DNA from: Desulfoplanes formicivorans
GTDB lineage: Bacteria; Desulfobacterota; Desulfovibrionia; Desulfovibrionales; Desulfomicrobiaceae
Direction of reading: 5' to 3'
DNA: 64,000 nt
Assembly: GCF_001748225.1 (NCBI RefSeq)
Contig: NZ_BDFE01000015.1
Coordinates: 611,437-675,436 of the forward strand
The position numbers and the translations under genes are program-made. Below the pieces are notes generated by a model. It was not told the origin of the DNA and made no database searches. It saw only the letters and a list, made by a program, of their open reading frames with translations. Below, one piece after another: positions 7,645-15,268 of this stretch (within the stretch, counting starts at the first letter, position 1; each line of letters begins with the position of its first letter).

Positions 7645-8973
7645 TCAGGTGGATTGGGTGGCGATGAGTTGCTTGAGGGCTTGAAAACTCTGCTGGAGTG
7701 TCGCCTTCTCGGCTATGGGCTGCTGGAGAAAAGATCGGATAGGATCGATCATGGTCAGGGCCGTGTCAATATTCGGATTGCTGCCTTTGGCGTAGGCCCC
7801 GATGTTCACCATGTCCTCGACCTTGTTGTATGTGGCCAGATGGCGGATGAGTCCCTGACCGGCCGCAATGATGTCCTGGGGCGAAACGTCGGAACGCAGG
7901 CGGCTGACGCTCTTGAGCACGTCGATACAGGGGTAGTGGCCCTGGTCGGCCAATTCTCGGGTAAGGACAATGTGTCCGTCCAGGATGGACCGCACGGCAT
8001 CGGCAATGGGCTCGTTGAAGTCGTCCCCCTCGACTAGGACCGTATAAATACCAGTTATGCTGCCGTTTTGATTCTTGCCTGCTCTTTCCAAAAGCTTGGG
8101 CAGGTGAGAAAATACGGTTGGCGTGTATCCCCGGGTGGTCGGCGGTTCGCCCGCAGCCAGGCCCACTTCCCGGGCGGCCATGGCAAAGCGGGTCACCGAG
8201 TCCATCATCAGGATGACGTCTTTACCCTGGTCCCGAAAGAATTCGGCCATGGCGGTTGCCGCGTAGGCCGCCCGCATGCGCACCAGGGGACCTTGATCCG
8301 AGGTGGCAATGACCAGAACCGATCTGGCCATGCCTTCAGGTCCCAGATCCTTTTCAATGAATTCGCGGACTTCCCGACCGCGTTCACCAATGAGGGCGAT
8401 GACATTGACGTCGGCTTCAGTGTATCGGGCGATCATGCCCATGAGGGTGCTCTTGCCCACACCCGACCCGGCCATGATGCCCACTCGCTGGCCTTTGCCA
8501 AGGGTGAGCAGGGAATTGATGGCCCGGACGCCCACATCCAGGGGTTCTGTGATCCTGGGTCGTTCAAGGGGATTGGGTGCTGCGGTGTACAGAGGATTGA
8601 ATCGTGCCGGAGTAATGTGTTCCCTCTTGTCCAGAGGATGGCCAAAGGCGTCCAGGGCATGGCCGAGATACCGGTTGCCCACGGGAAAGACCGGGGGAGA
8701 GGGGGCGTTGCGGATCAAACTTCCGGGTTTGATGCCGCGCATGTCATCATAGGGCATGAACAGGACCGATCCGTCCCTGAAGCCCACAACTTCGGCAGGT
8801 ATACCCTCGGCGTTGTGCCCGTATTCCGGGAGCAGTTGGCAGATGGAGCCAAGGGGTGCCTTGATACCCTGGCCTTCGGCAACAAGCCCCACAACCTTGT
8901 TCACCTTGCCGTATGACTGGGCAGGGGAAAGGTCCGACAGGAGATGCATGGCGGCCTCGGTAGACAGGTTCAC
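7645..8973 (-). CDS. fliI: Flagellar export ATPase FliI
   Basis: 442 aa, GTG start overlapping the fliH stop by 4 bases. It has Walker A MAGSGVGKSTLMGMIARYTEADV, GERGREVREFIE, Walker B VILMMDSVTRFAMAAREVGLAAGEPPTTRGYTPTVFSHLPKLLERAG, all diagnostic for FliI/type III secretion ATPases. It energises export of rod, hook and filament subunits with FliH as stator. FliJ is not visible immediately downstream; the next genes are the FlgO-like pair. Length is normal for FliI. Confidence 0.97.
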   Translation of the reverse strand: MNLSTEAAMHLLSDLSPAQSYGKVNKVVGLVAEGQGIKAPLGSICQLLPEYGHNAEGIPAEVVGFRDGSVLFMPYDDMRGIKPGSLIRNAPSPPVFPVGNRYLGHALDAFGHPLDKREHITPARFNPLYTAAPNPLERPRITEPLDVGVRAINSLLTLGKGQRVGIMAGSGVGKSTLMGMIARYTEADVNVIALIGERGREVREFIEKDLGPEGMARSVLVIATSDQGPLVRMRAAYAATAMAEFFRDQGKDVILMMDSVTRFAMAAREVGLAAGEPPTTRGYTPTVFSHLPKLLERAGKNQNGSITGIYTVLVEGDDFNEPIADAVRSILDGHIVLTRELADQGHYPCIDVLKSVSRLRSDVSPQDIIAAGQGLIRHLATYNKVEDMVNIGAYAKGSNPNIDTALTMIDPIRSFLQQPIAEKATLQQSFQALKQLIATQST

Positions 8974-9683
8974 TGTTCGTCCTCCAGGGAGATCTGATCG
9001 ACGATTTCCCTGACCAGGGCAAAGCGGGCATCAATAGTGTTGTCGACCATGCCGTTGCTGCTTTCGATTTTCAGGCCGCCTTGTCGGATTTCTGGCGAGG
9101 CCTTGACGATCCATTGTTGCAGGTCGGGAAATGTAGCGACGGACTGGGCTACAAGATCGTTCAGCAGTGACTCGTCTTCGGGTGCACAAAAAAGGGTGAT
9201 GCGTTCCCGATTGTCGATAAGGGTCAGGGCTTCATTCAGGAGATGGTCGAGAATAGGGACCCGGTCAGTGGCTATCTCCATACTTACGATTTTTTCCAGG
9301 GCCGTCTTGAGAAGTAACGACATGTCCCGGCAATATTCGGCGCGAACCGTATCCTTGTAGGCGTGTAGTTCGTGCAGGAATCCATTGAACTTGTCGGAAA
9401 GTTTCCGGCTATGGCTTGCCAGTTCTTCGTGGGCCGTGGCCATACCCTGTTCATATCCCTGCTCGTGGGCCTGTTGCTTGATGGCCTCGGCTTCGGCCAT
9501 GGCCTTGGCAATGATGTCTTTGGCAGCGGCCCTTGCCCTGCTCTTGACGCGCAGGGTGTATTCCTCTTCCATCTCCTGGGTGAACCTGGCCGAATCATGG
9601 AGAGGCGCTAAGGGATCATTGCCTTGGGCATTGAGTCCCATAACAATGCGTCCGGTCCGAAATGGTTTGGGGGTGCTAGACAA
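8970..9683 (-). CDS. fliH: Flagellar assembly protein FliH
   Basis: About 237 aa. A coiled-coil N-terminal half (QEMEEEYTLRVKSRARAAAKDII, then EAEAIKQQAHEQGYEQGM, with the G-x-x-x-G-like GYEQGMA) precedes the conserved C-terminal domain (LPILDHLLNEAL, then VKASPEIRQGGLKIESSNGMVD). FliH binds FliI and docks it on the export gate. I favour a TTG start at 9683, which overlaps the fliG stop by 8 bases and follows GGAGG. A longer frame to 9755 would overlap fliG by 80 bases and lacks FliH-like sequence. Confidence 0.9.
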   Translation of the reverse strand: MSSTPKPFRTGRIVMGLNAQGNDPLAPLHDSARFTQEMEEEYTLRVKSRARAAAKDIIAKAMAEAEAIKQQAHEQGYEQGMATAHEELASHSRKLSDKFNGFLHELHAYKDTVRAEYCRDMSLLLKTALEKIVSMEIATDRVPILDHLLNEALTLIDNRERITLFCAPEDESLLNDLVAQSVATFPDLQQWIVKASPEIRQGGLKIESSNGMVDNTIDARFALVREIVDQISLEDEQ

Positions 9684-10695
9684 GGACCTCGCCTCCTCCC
9701 TTGCCAGGGATGGCAATTCGACCTTCGGCCTCGAGCCGTCTGATGGTCTTGACAATGCTCTGCTGGGCCGATTCCACTTCAGAGAGTTTGACCGGGCCCA
9801 TGATTTCCAGGTCTTCCTGGATCATGGTGGCGGCCCGTTCGGACATGTTGCTGAAAAATTTAGTCTTGAGCTCGTCCGAAGCGGTCTTCATGGCCAGGCC
9901 CAGTTCCTCGTTACTGATTTCTTTGAGTACTTCGCGGATGGCCCTGTTGTCCAAGCTGGTGGCGTCTTCGAAAACAAACATGAGCTGTCTGATCTCATCT
10001 GCCAGGGAGGCCGAATCTTCTTCGATTTCCGTGAGGATTTCCTCTTCAGTACTATGGTCGATGGCATTGAGAATTTCGGCCACTGCCTGGACTCCACCCA
10101 CGTGTTTGCCTTCCTTGCCACCAATGGCAATAAGCTGATTTTGCAGAACCCTGTCCACTTCCAGGAGCATGTCCTCGGGAACCGCTTCGAGTTTGGCCAG
10201 GCGCATCATGACTTCGGCCCTGGCACCAGGGGACAGGTGCTGGAGAAGCTCGGCCGCATTGTCCGGGGGCAGATGCCCTGCGATGAGGGCCATTGTCTGG
10301 GGATGTTCGTTGCGCAGGATCTGGGAAAGAATCTTGGGGCTGACATTGTTCAACTCCTTGAAGGGTGTCCTGCCCAGATTCAGGTCCAGGGAGTCCAGTA
10401 CATATTTGGCCGTGTCGGGATCAAGATTTTCCGTAAGCAGTTTTTTGACCTGGGAAGGACCGGCAATGAGCATGTCCTTCTGGATGAGCATGGTTTCGTT
10501 GAATTCTTTGAGGACTTCCTGGGCCATTTCCTTGGAAATGGTATCCATTTCCACCATGGCCTTGGATATGGCCGTGATTTCATCCCGTTCAAGTTGCTTG
10601 AAGATCGTCGCCGCGAGATTTTTGCCCAGGGCTAAAAGCACGATGGCTGCTTTTTGGGGGCCGTTTAAAGCTGCAGCATTCTCCGGATTTGCCAC
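9676..10695 (-). CDS. fliG: Flagellar motor switch protein FliG
   Basis: 339 aa, GTG start with GGAGG 9 bases upstream, 3 bases after the fliF stop. N-terminal domain LNGPQKAAIVLLALGKNLAATIFKQL, middle-domain EHPQTMALIAGHLPPDNAAELLQHL (the EHPQ motif that contacts FliM), and a C-terminal torque domain with MFVFEDATSLDNRAIREVLKEI and the charged residues that contact MotA. It forms the C-ring together with FliM and FliN, which are not in this window. Length is standard. Confidence 0.97.
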   Translation of the reverse strand: MANPENAAALNGPQKAAIVLLALGKNLAATIFKQLERDEITAISKAMVEMDTISKEMAQEVLKEFNETMLIQKDMLIAGPSQVKKLLTENLDPDTAKYVLDSLDLNLGRTPFKELNNVSPKILSQILRNEHPQTMALIAGHLPPDNAAELLQHLSPGARAEVMMRLAKLEAVPEDMLLEVDRVLQNQLIAIGGKEGKHVGGVQAVAEILNAIDHSTEEEILTEIEEDSASLADEIRQLMFVFEDATSLDNRAIREVLKEISNEELGLAMKTASDELKTKFFSNMSERAATMIQEDLEIMGPVKLSEVESAQQSIVKTIRRLEAEGRIAIPGKGGGEVLV

Positions 10696-10698
10696 GGA

Positions 10699-12297
10699 TC
10701 AACCTCCCTTGGTAACCCATTTTTTGATAACCTGCACCGCCTGTTCCATGTTCTGATCAACCAATTGCGCGGCATAGGCCCTGGCATCGCTGATTTTGGT
10801 CTGATCTTCAATGTCCTGCATGACTTCATCGTCCAACCCTTCGGCTAGAGCCATACGGCCTTCACCCTGGGGCAATTCCTCGGTCACGGCCATGTCCTCG
10901 CCCGAAACCTTGGGCTTGATAATGGTCAGGATGACCGGTCTGACGATGAGCAGAAGGAACAGCAGAACCAGCAGAGCATTGAGCAGTGGCTTGCCGATCA
11001 GTTTGAAATAGGTGGAGACCGTATCACTGATGGTGGGCACAGGCTCTATTTCGGGCTTGCCAAAGGAGATGTTGGAAACCTCGATGGAGTCGGCGCGTGT
11101 TGCGTCAAAGCCCACGGCTTTTTCAACCAGGCTGCGGATGCGGTCCATTTGTGCCGCCGACAGGGGCTGATAAACGTATTCTCCCTGCTCATTGCGTTCG
11201 TAGGTTCCATCTACAATGACAGCCACGCTCAACCGGTCGATCTTTCCTAGCGGGGACACCGTGTGCTTGTCCACCTTGTTGATTTCATAGTTGATGGTCG
11301 AGGTGGTCCTTGATGTGGATTGTGAAGTGCCTGTGGCCTTGTTGGGGGCGGCCTGGTATTCGGCTTCAGGAACCCCTTGTTCGATCATGGAATTGCCCGA
11401 ACTCTCTTCCTCGCTGCGCTGTTCGCTGCGTATCACGGAACTGTCGGGGTCATAGATTTCTTCCCGGGTATTTGTCTGGCTGAAGTCAAGATCCGCAGCC
11501 ACCCGGGCAATGACTCTGTCCTGCCCCACGATGGGCGCGAGCATTTGTTCGATGCGCTGTTCCAGATTGCGTTGCAGGTTCTGCTGGTACTCGAATTGCG
11601 TGCTGGTCAGGCCGATGCCTTCTTCAGCCTTGGGCTGGTAAAGGACCTGTCCCTTGGTGGTGGATATGGTAATATGTTCGTCTGTCATGCCCTCCACGCC
11701 GGTTGTCACCAGATTGACAATGCTTTGTATTTCCTGCCTGGAAAGGGTGGTTGAGGGCTTCATTTTCAGAACTACGGATGCGGATGTGGGGGCCTGATCT
11801 TCGATGAACAGGCTTTTGTCCGGAATGACCAAGTGCACCCTGGCCGAGATGATATCCGGATATTCGGCAATGGTCCGTGCCAGTTCTCCCTGCAGGGCGC
11901 GCTGGTAGTTGATGTGCTGGATAAAGTCGGTCTGTCCGATCTGGGTTGTGTCGAAAAGTTCAAAGCCCACACCCTGGCCGTGTAGGGTACCGGCTCCGGC
12001 AAGAGCCAGACGGAGATTGTAGACCCTGTTTTCTGGGACCAGGATGGTTGATCCGTTGTTTTCCAGCTTGTATTTGACGTGTTCTTTTTCCAGAAAGGCC
12101 ACCACCCGGGAGGCATCTTCCTGGTAGAGATTGGTATAAAGAACCTTGTAGGACGTCTGGTTAAGCCAGAAAAGCATCAGCAGGAAAACGACGATGACGC
12201 TGACACACAGGCCGGTGACAAGAATCCGTTGGGCCATGGAGCTTGTGGACCAGAAGGATGTGATCTTTGATACTGTTTTTTGCGCAAGGGGATGCAT
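10699..12297 (-). CDS. fliF: Flagellar MS-ring protein FliF
   Basis: 532 aa. A transmembrane helix at residues about 24-46 (ILVTGLCVSVIVVFLLMLFWL), then the secretin/YscJ-like ring-building domains (YKVLYTNLYQEDASRVVAFLEKEHVKYKLENNGSTILVP, then GFELFDTTQIGQTDFIQHINYQRALQGELARTI). A linker with many T/S and E follows (RSEQRSEEESSGNS). A second membrane helix is near residue 445 (LLNALLVLLFLLLIVRPVI). The C-terminal tail ends at the FliG-binding segment. It forms the inner-membrane MS ring. Confidence 0.97.
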   Translation of the reverse strand: MHPLAQKTVSKITSFWSTSSMAQRILVTGLCVSVIVVFLLMLFWLNQTSYKVLYTNLYQEDASRVVAFLEKEHVKYKLENNGSTILVPENRVYNLRLALAGAGTLHGQGVGFELFDTTQIGQTDFIQHINYQRALQGELARTIAEYPDIISARVHLVIPDKSLFIEDQAPTSASVVLKMKPSTTLSRQEIQSIVNLVTTGVEGMTDEHITISTTKGQVLYQPKAEEGIGLTSTQFEYQQNLQRNLEQRIEQMLAPIVGQDRVIARVAADLDFSQTNTREEIYDPDSSVIRSEQRSEEESSGNSMIEQGVPEAEYQAAPNKATGTSQSTSRTTSTINYEINKVDKHTVSPLGKIDRLSVAVIVDGTYERNEQGEYVYQPLSAAQMDRIRSLVEKAVGFDATRADSIEVSNISFGKPEIEPVPTISDTVSTYFKLIGKPLLNALLVLLFLLLIVRPVILTIIKPKVSGEDMAVTEELPQGEGRMALAEGLDDEVMQDIEDQTKISDARAYAAQLVDQNMEQAVQVIKKWVTKGG

Positions 12298-12352
12298 GGT
12301 CTCGACTCGGTGAAAAGGGGTTCAAATGGTCATTTTCGGACGTTGCAGGCAC

Positions 12353-12679
12353 CTAGAACTGCATTTTTACGAGTTCCTTGTACCCTTCGAGGACCTTATT
12401 GCGTACCGCCGAGGTCATGCGCATGGCCATGCCTGCTTTCTGCAATGAGATCATGAGCTCATGGACGTTTTGTCGTTCTCCCGAGGCAAAGGACTTGATC
12501 ATGGCGTCCTTGGTTCCTTGCAGGTCATTGACCTTGCCCAGGGATTCTTTGATGGTATCGGAAAAAGAGCGGGTGCCGCCGGTTTTCTGGGCCATTCCCG
12601 AGGCTTGACCGGCAGTCTCCTGGGTCCCGTTGGTCAGGGGATTGGTATAGGCCTTGAGGGCCACTGGATTGATAGCCAT
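12353..12679 (-). CDS. fliE: Flagellar hook-basal body protein FliE
   Basis: 108 aa. The C-terminal half has the FliE pattern: SFSDTIKESLGKVNDLQGTKDAMIKSFASGERQNVHELMISLQKAGMAMRMTSAVRNKVLEGYKELVKMQF, i.e. the helical rod-MS-ring adaptor. It lies between flgC and fliF as in most bacterial flgBC-fliE operons. Confidence 0.95.
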   Translation of the reverse strand: MAINPVALKAYTNPLTNGTQETAGQASGMAQKTGGTRSFSDTIKESLGKVNDLQGTKDAMIKSFASGERQNVHELMISLQKAGMAMRMTSAVRNKVLEGYKELVKMQF

Positions 12680-12691
12680 GAACCATTCTCC

Positions 12692-13129
12692 TTATTTGCC
12701 CAGTTCAAGGGCCTTGTTAAACATGGTTTTTGTAGTGGAAATGGACGTTGCGCACGCTTCGTAACTGCGCATGATGGTCATCATGGAGGCCATCTCCTGG
12801 ACCACATTGATGTCCGGATAATTGACATACCCGTCTTCCCCGGCATCAGGATGCCCTGGATCATAGACACGCCTGAAGGGACGGGGATCATCGCGTATGT
12901 CATCCACTTCCACGCCATGTAATTCCCTTGTCAGGGCGTTTTTCATCTGTTTCTCAAAGGTCGGTTCAGCAGGCACTGCCTTGAAGGATATTTCCTTACG
13001 GCGATAGGGGAGCCCATCCGGCCCCTTAGTGGTATTGGCGTTGGCCAGATTCATGGACACGACGTTCAGGTGGGTTCGTTCGGCCGTGAGTCCTGAGGAG
13101 CCAATGTCTATGGCGGTCATGAAATCCAT
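12692..13129 (-). CDS. flgC: Flagellar basal-body rod protein FlgC
   Basis: 145 aa. The N-terminus ATG overlaps the flgB stop by one base (TAATG). It contains the rod/hook N-terminal signature SGLTAERTHLNVVSMNLANANTTKGPDGLPYRRK, then YDPGHPDAGEDGYVNYPDINVVQEMASMMTIMRSYEACATSI, the C-terminal helix of rod proteins. It is exported by the flagellar type III system and forms the proximal rod with FlgB. Confidence 0.96.
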   Translation of the reverse strand: MDFMTAIDIGSSGLTAERTHLNVVSMNLANANTTKGPDGLPYRRKEISFKAVPAEPTFEKQMKNALTRELHGVEVDDIRDDPRPFRRVYDPGHPDAGEDGYVNYPDINVVQEMASMMTIMRSYEACATSISTTKTMFNKALELGK

Positions 13130-13539
13130 TACTTGCTTGCCTCCTGAATAGTGGTTTCCAGTCCATCAAAGCTTTTTTTGAGCACAGTGGCCATGGCGTT
13201 GTACAAGAGTGTGTTTTTGGCCATGCGGGACATTTCCTTGTCTAGGTCAACACTGTCTTTGCCCTGGACGATCTGAGGGTTTAATTCTTTGATTAAGGTT
13301 CCCTGGCAGGACTCAAAAGCAAATGGTGTTGGCAGGTGATTGGAAGATGTCCGTGTCATGCGTTTTTGGGGGTCAATCTGAAGGGCCTCTTGGAGCTCTT
13401 TTTCAAACTCAAGTCGCCGTTCCTTGTACCCCGGGGTATCGATGTTAGCGATATTAGCAGCGACAACATTTTGACGTTGCAAACGCAGGTCAAGGACCTT
13501 TTCCGTCAGATTCATGTGTTGAGCAAAGAGTGATTTCAT
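13129..13539 (-). CDS. flgB: Flagellar basal-body rod protein FlgB
   Basis: 136 aa from ATG 13539 (KSLFAQHMNLTEKVLDLRLQRQNVVAANIANIDTPGYKERRLEF), the conserved rod N-terminus ending in ANxANxxTPGYK. The frame could extend to a TTG at 13572, but that adds residues without family similarity. It is the first gene of the leftward operon. I could not find a clear sigma-54 or sigma-28 promoter in the upstream 350 bases. Confidence 0.95.
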   Translation of the reverse strand: MKSLFAQHMNLTEKVLDLRLQRQNVVAANIANIDTPGYKERRLEFEKELQEALQIDPQKRMTRTSSNHLPTPFAFESCQGTLIKELNPQIVQGKDSVDLDKEMSRMAKNTLLYNAMATVLKKSFDGLETTIQEASK

Positions 13540-13891
13540 GGTTGTTTCGAGTAAAAAATCTTTGGATGGCAAATGGTTGCAAGGATGATACGCCTCTATT
13601 TTCCTCGCCCGGATACGCTGTATTGTTTCAGGCCAAGCAACCTTTGTTCCAGAATGTCCTGCAGTTTCTTATTTGTTTTTAATTTAAGAATAAATTGTCC
13701 GGCATGATTTGTGCATTAAGCTGGGCGCCGGTATGCTTGATCAATTCTTTGGCACAAGGTTTCTTATCCGGACAGGGGGTACCCCTGTCCGGACTGTCGG
13801 AAAATGCAAGCTGACCGGAGGAAAGGAAGTTGGCCCAACCATCATGTTCCAAGCCATGGGCAAGCGCGCAATCAGCCAGGAGGGAAAAACA
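13540..13891. other. Divergent intergenic region flgB / TPR gene
   Basis: About 350 bases separating two divergent genes. It must hold both promoters, but I see no strong consensus element. The in-frame ORF running into the TPR gene from 13709 has no similarity or codon character and is not included in that gene. Confidence 0.4.
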
Positions 13892-14461
13892 ATGAGCAGT
13901 CATTTGGATTACGAAATCAATAAGGAACTCGGCGAGTGTTACCTGTTTATGGGAGAACTCGACAAGGCTAAGGATTATTATGAAAAAGCGGCCCAGAGTA
14001 ACGGCATTCACCCTGATCCCTATCTGGGTCTGGCCACCATTGCCGTGCAACAGGGCGAGCTGGACTCGGCTATGGAGATGTACCGAAAGGCCGCATCCAT
14101 AGAGCCCGGGGACAAGGCCCTGGCAGGCATGGGACTTATTGAAATGGAAACCGGCAATACAAATCGGGCGTTTGAACTTTTTGCCCAGTCCCTGGAAAAG
14201 AATCCCGAGAATATGATAGCCCTTTTCGGGGTGGTCCAGTTGGGACATGTCTGTGACAGGCTCGAAGAAGTCATTCCCTTTCTTGAAACCTATCTGGCCA
14301 TTGACCCCGCCAAGCATGAAGTCAGATATTCCCTGGCCGGATGTTTTTTTGCCCTGGGCAAAAAGGACATGGCCGCAACGCATCTTCAGACCATTCTGGC
14401 GGCCGATGCAACCCACAAGGATGCCCGGGAGCTGCTTAATCAGCTGGAAGAAGAGGTCTAA
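13892..14461 (+). CDS. TPR-repeat protein
   Basis: 189 aa, ATG at 13892 with CAGGAGGG 7 bases upstream. About four tetratricopeptide repeats span the whole protein (for example KELGECYLFMGELDKAKDYYEKAAQ, PDPYLGLATIAVQQGELDSAMEMYRKAASIEPG, LAGMGLIEMETGNTNRAFELFAQSLEKNPEN). There is no signal peptide, so it is a cytoplasmic scaffold. It is divergent from the flagellar operon and 207 bases upstream of purH. The partner protein is unknown. Confidence 0.85.
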   Translation: MSSHLDYEINKELGECYLFMGELDKAKDYYEKAAQSNGIHPDPYLGLATIAVQQGELDSAMEMYRKAASIEPGDKALAGMGLIEMETGNTNRAFELFAQSLEKNPENMIALFGVVQLGHVCDRLEEVIPFLETYLAIDPAKHEVRYSLAGCFFALGKKDMAATHLQTILAADATHKDARELLNQLEEEV

Positions 14462-14493
14462 ACCGCCCTTTTTCGGACAGAGGACCCTTTATT

Positions 14494-14549
14494 GACAATA
14501 GGCACCATCACGTCTTGCGCGAATGTAAGACGGGATGGTGCCTATTGTC
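14494..14549. repeat. Long near-perfect inverted repeat
   Basis: Perfect 16-bp arms (GACAATAGGCACCATC at 14494-14509, complement at 14534-14549), then one A/G mismatch and a further 6-bp stem CGTCTT/AAGACG around a 10-base loop. There is no T-run, so it is a poor intrinsic terminator. It lies between the TPR gene and purH. Confidence 0.8.
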
Positions 14550-14668
14550 TTGCCTATTGCTGCGGTTTCTGGCAATCACCCCCATGATCAGTGGTCTGAT
14601 CACATGGTGCACCGGTCCGTTGGGAGCGGTGCGGTCACAACATAACAGGATGCCAAGCGAGGAATAGA

Positions 14669-15268
14669 ATGGAACTGCTTCCGATCAGGCGCGCGCTTCT
14701 CAGCGTGACGGATAAATCCGGGCTGCCCGAACTGGCCCGTTTTCTGGTGGACAATGGCGTTGAACTGGTTTCCACGGGGGGGACCAGAAAGATGCTGGCC
14801 GATGCCGGTCTTCCGGTCACCCCGGTCAGCCAGGTGACCGGATTCCCGGAGATCCTGGGCGGCCGGGTCAAGACCCTGCATCCCTGCATTCACGCCGGAA
14901 TCCTGGCCGACAAGGACAACCCGGATCATCTGGCAACCCTTGAGGACAAGAAGATAGCACCCTTTGATCTCATCTGTGTCAATCTGTACAATTTTGCCCA
15001 GGCGGTTTCCCAAACCATGGATCTCAAGTCCGCCGTGGAGCAGATCGACATTGGCGGACCCACCCTGCTTCGGGCCGGGGCCAAGAATTTTCATTCCATG
15101 ACCGTGCTTCCGGACATTGCCGATTATCCCGCCTTCATGCAGGAGCTGTCGGCCCATGACATGAAGGTTTCCCTGCCGTTCAGGCGGGCCATGGCCGTGA
15201 AGACCTTTTCCCTGATTTCCGCCTATGATCGCATGATCGCCGACTATCTGGGGAGGGACGACCTATAG
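14669..15268 (+). CDS. purH: IMP cyclohydrolase (stand-alone N-terminal half of PurH)
   Basis: 199 aa. It consists only of the MGS-like inosinicase domain: RRALLSVTDKSGLPELARFLVDNGVELVSTGGTRKMLADAG, GFPEILGGRVKTLHPCIHAGILA, FDLICVNLYNF and EQIDIGGPTLLRAGAKNF. It closes FAICAR to IMP, the last step of purine synthesis. In most bacteria it is fused to AICAR transformylase; here that half is a separate gene at 48359-49636. GAGGAA precedes the ATG. It overlaps the probable start of hflX. Confidence 0.95.
   Translation: MELLPIRRALLSVTDKSGLPELARFLVDNGVELVSTGGTRKMLADAGLPVTPVSQVTGFPEILGGRVKTLHPCIHAGILADKDNPDHLATLEDKKIAPFDLICVNLYNFAQAVSQTMDLKSAVEQIDIGGPTLLRAGAKNFHSMTVLPDIADYPAFMQELSAHDMKVSLPFRRAMAVKTFSLISAYDRMIADYLGRDDL

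Noticed and set aside
9684-9755. Longer FliH start overlapping fliG by 80 bases
   Set aside because: The added residues lack FliH similarity; a TTG at 9683 with an upstream GGAGG gives a normal overlap.
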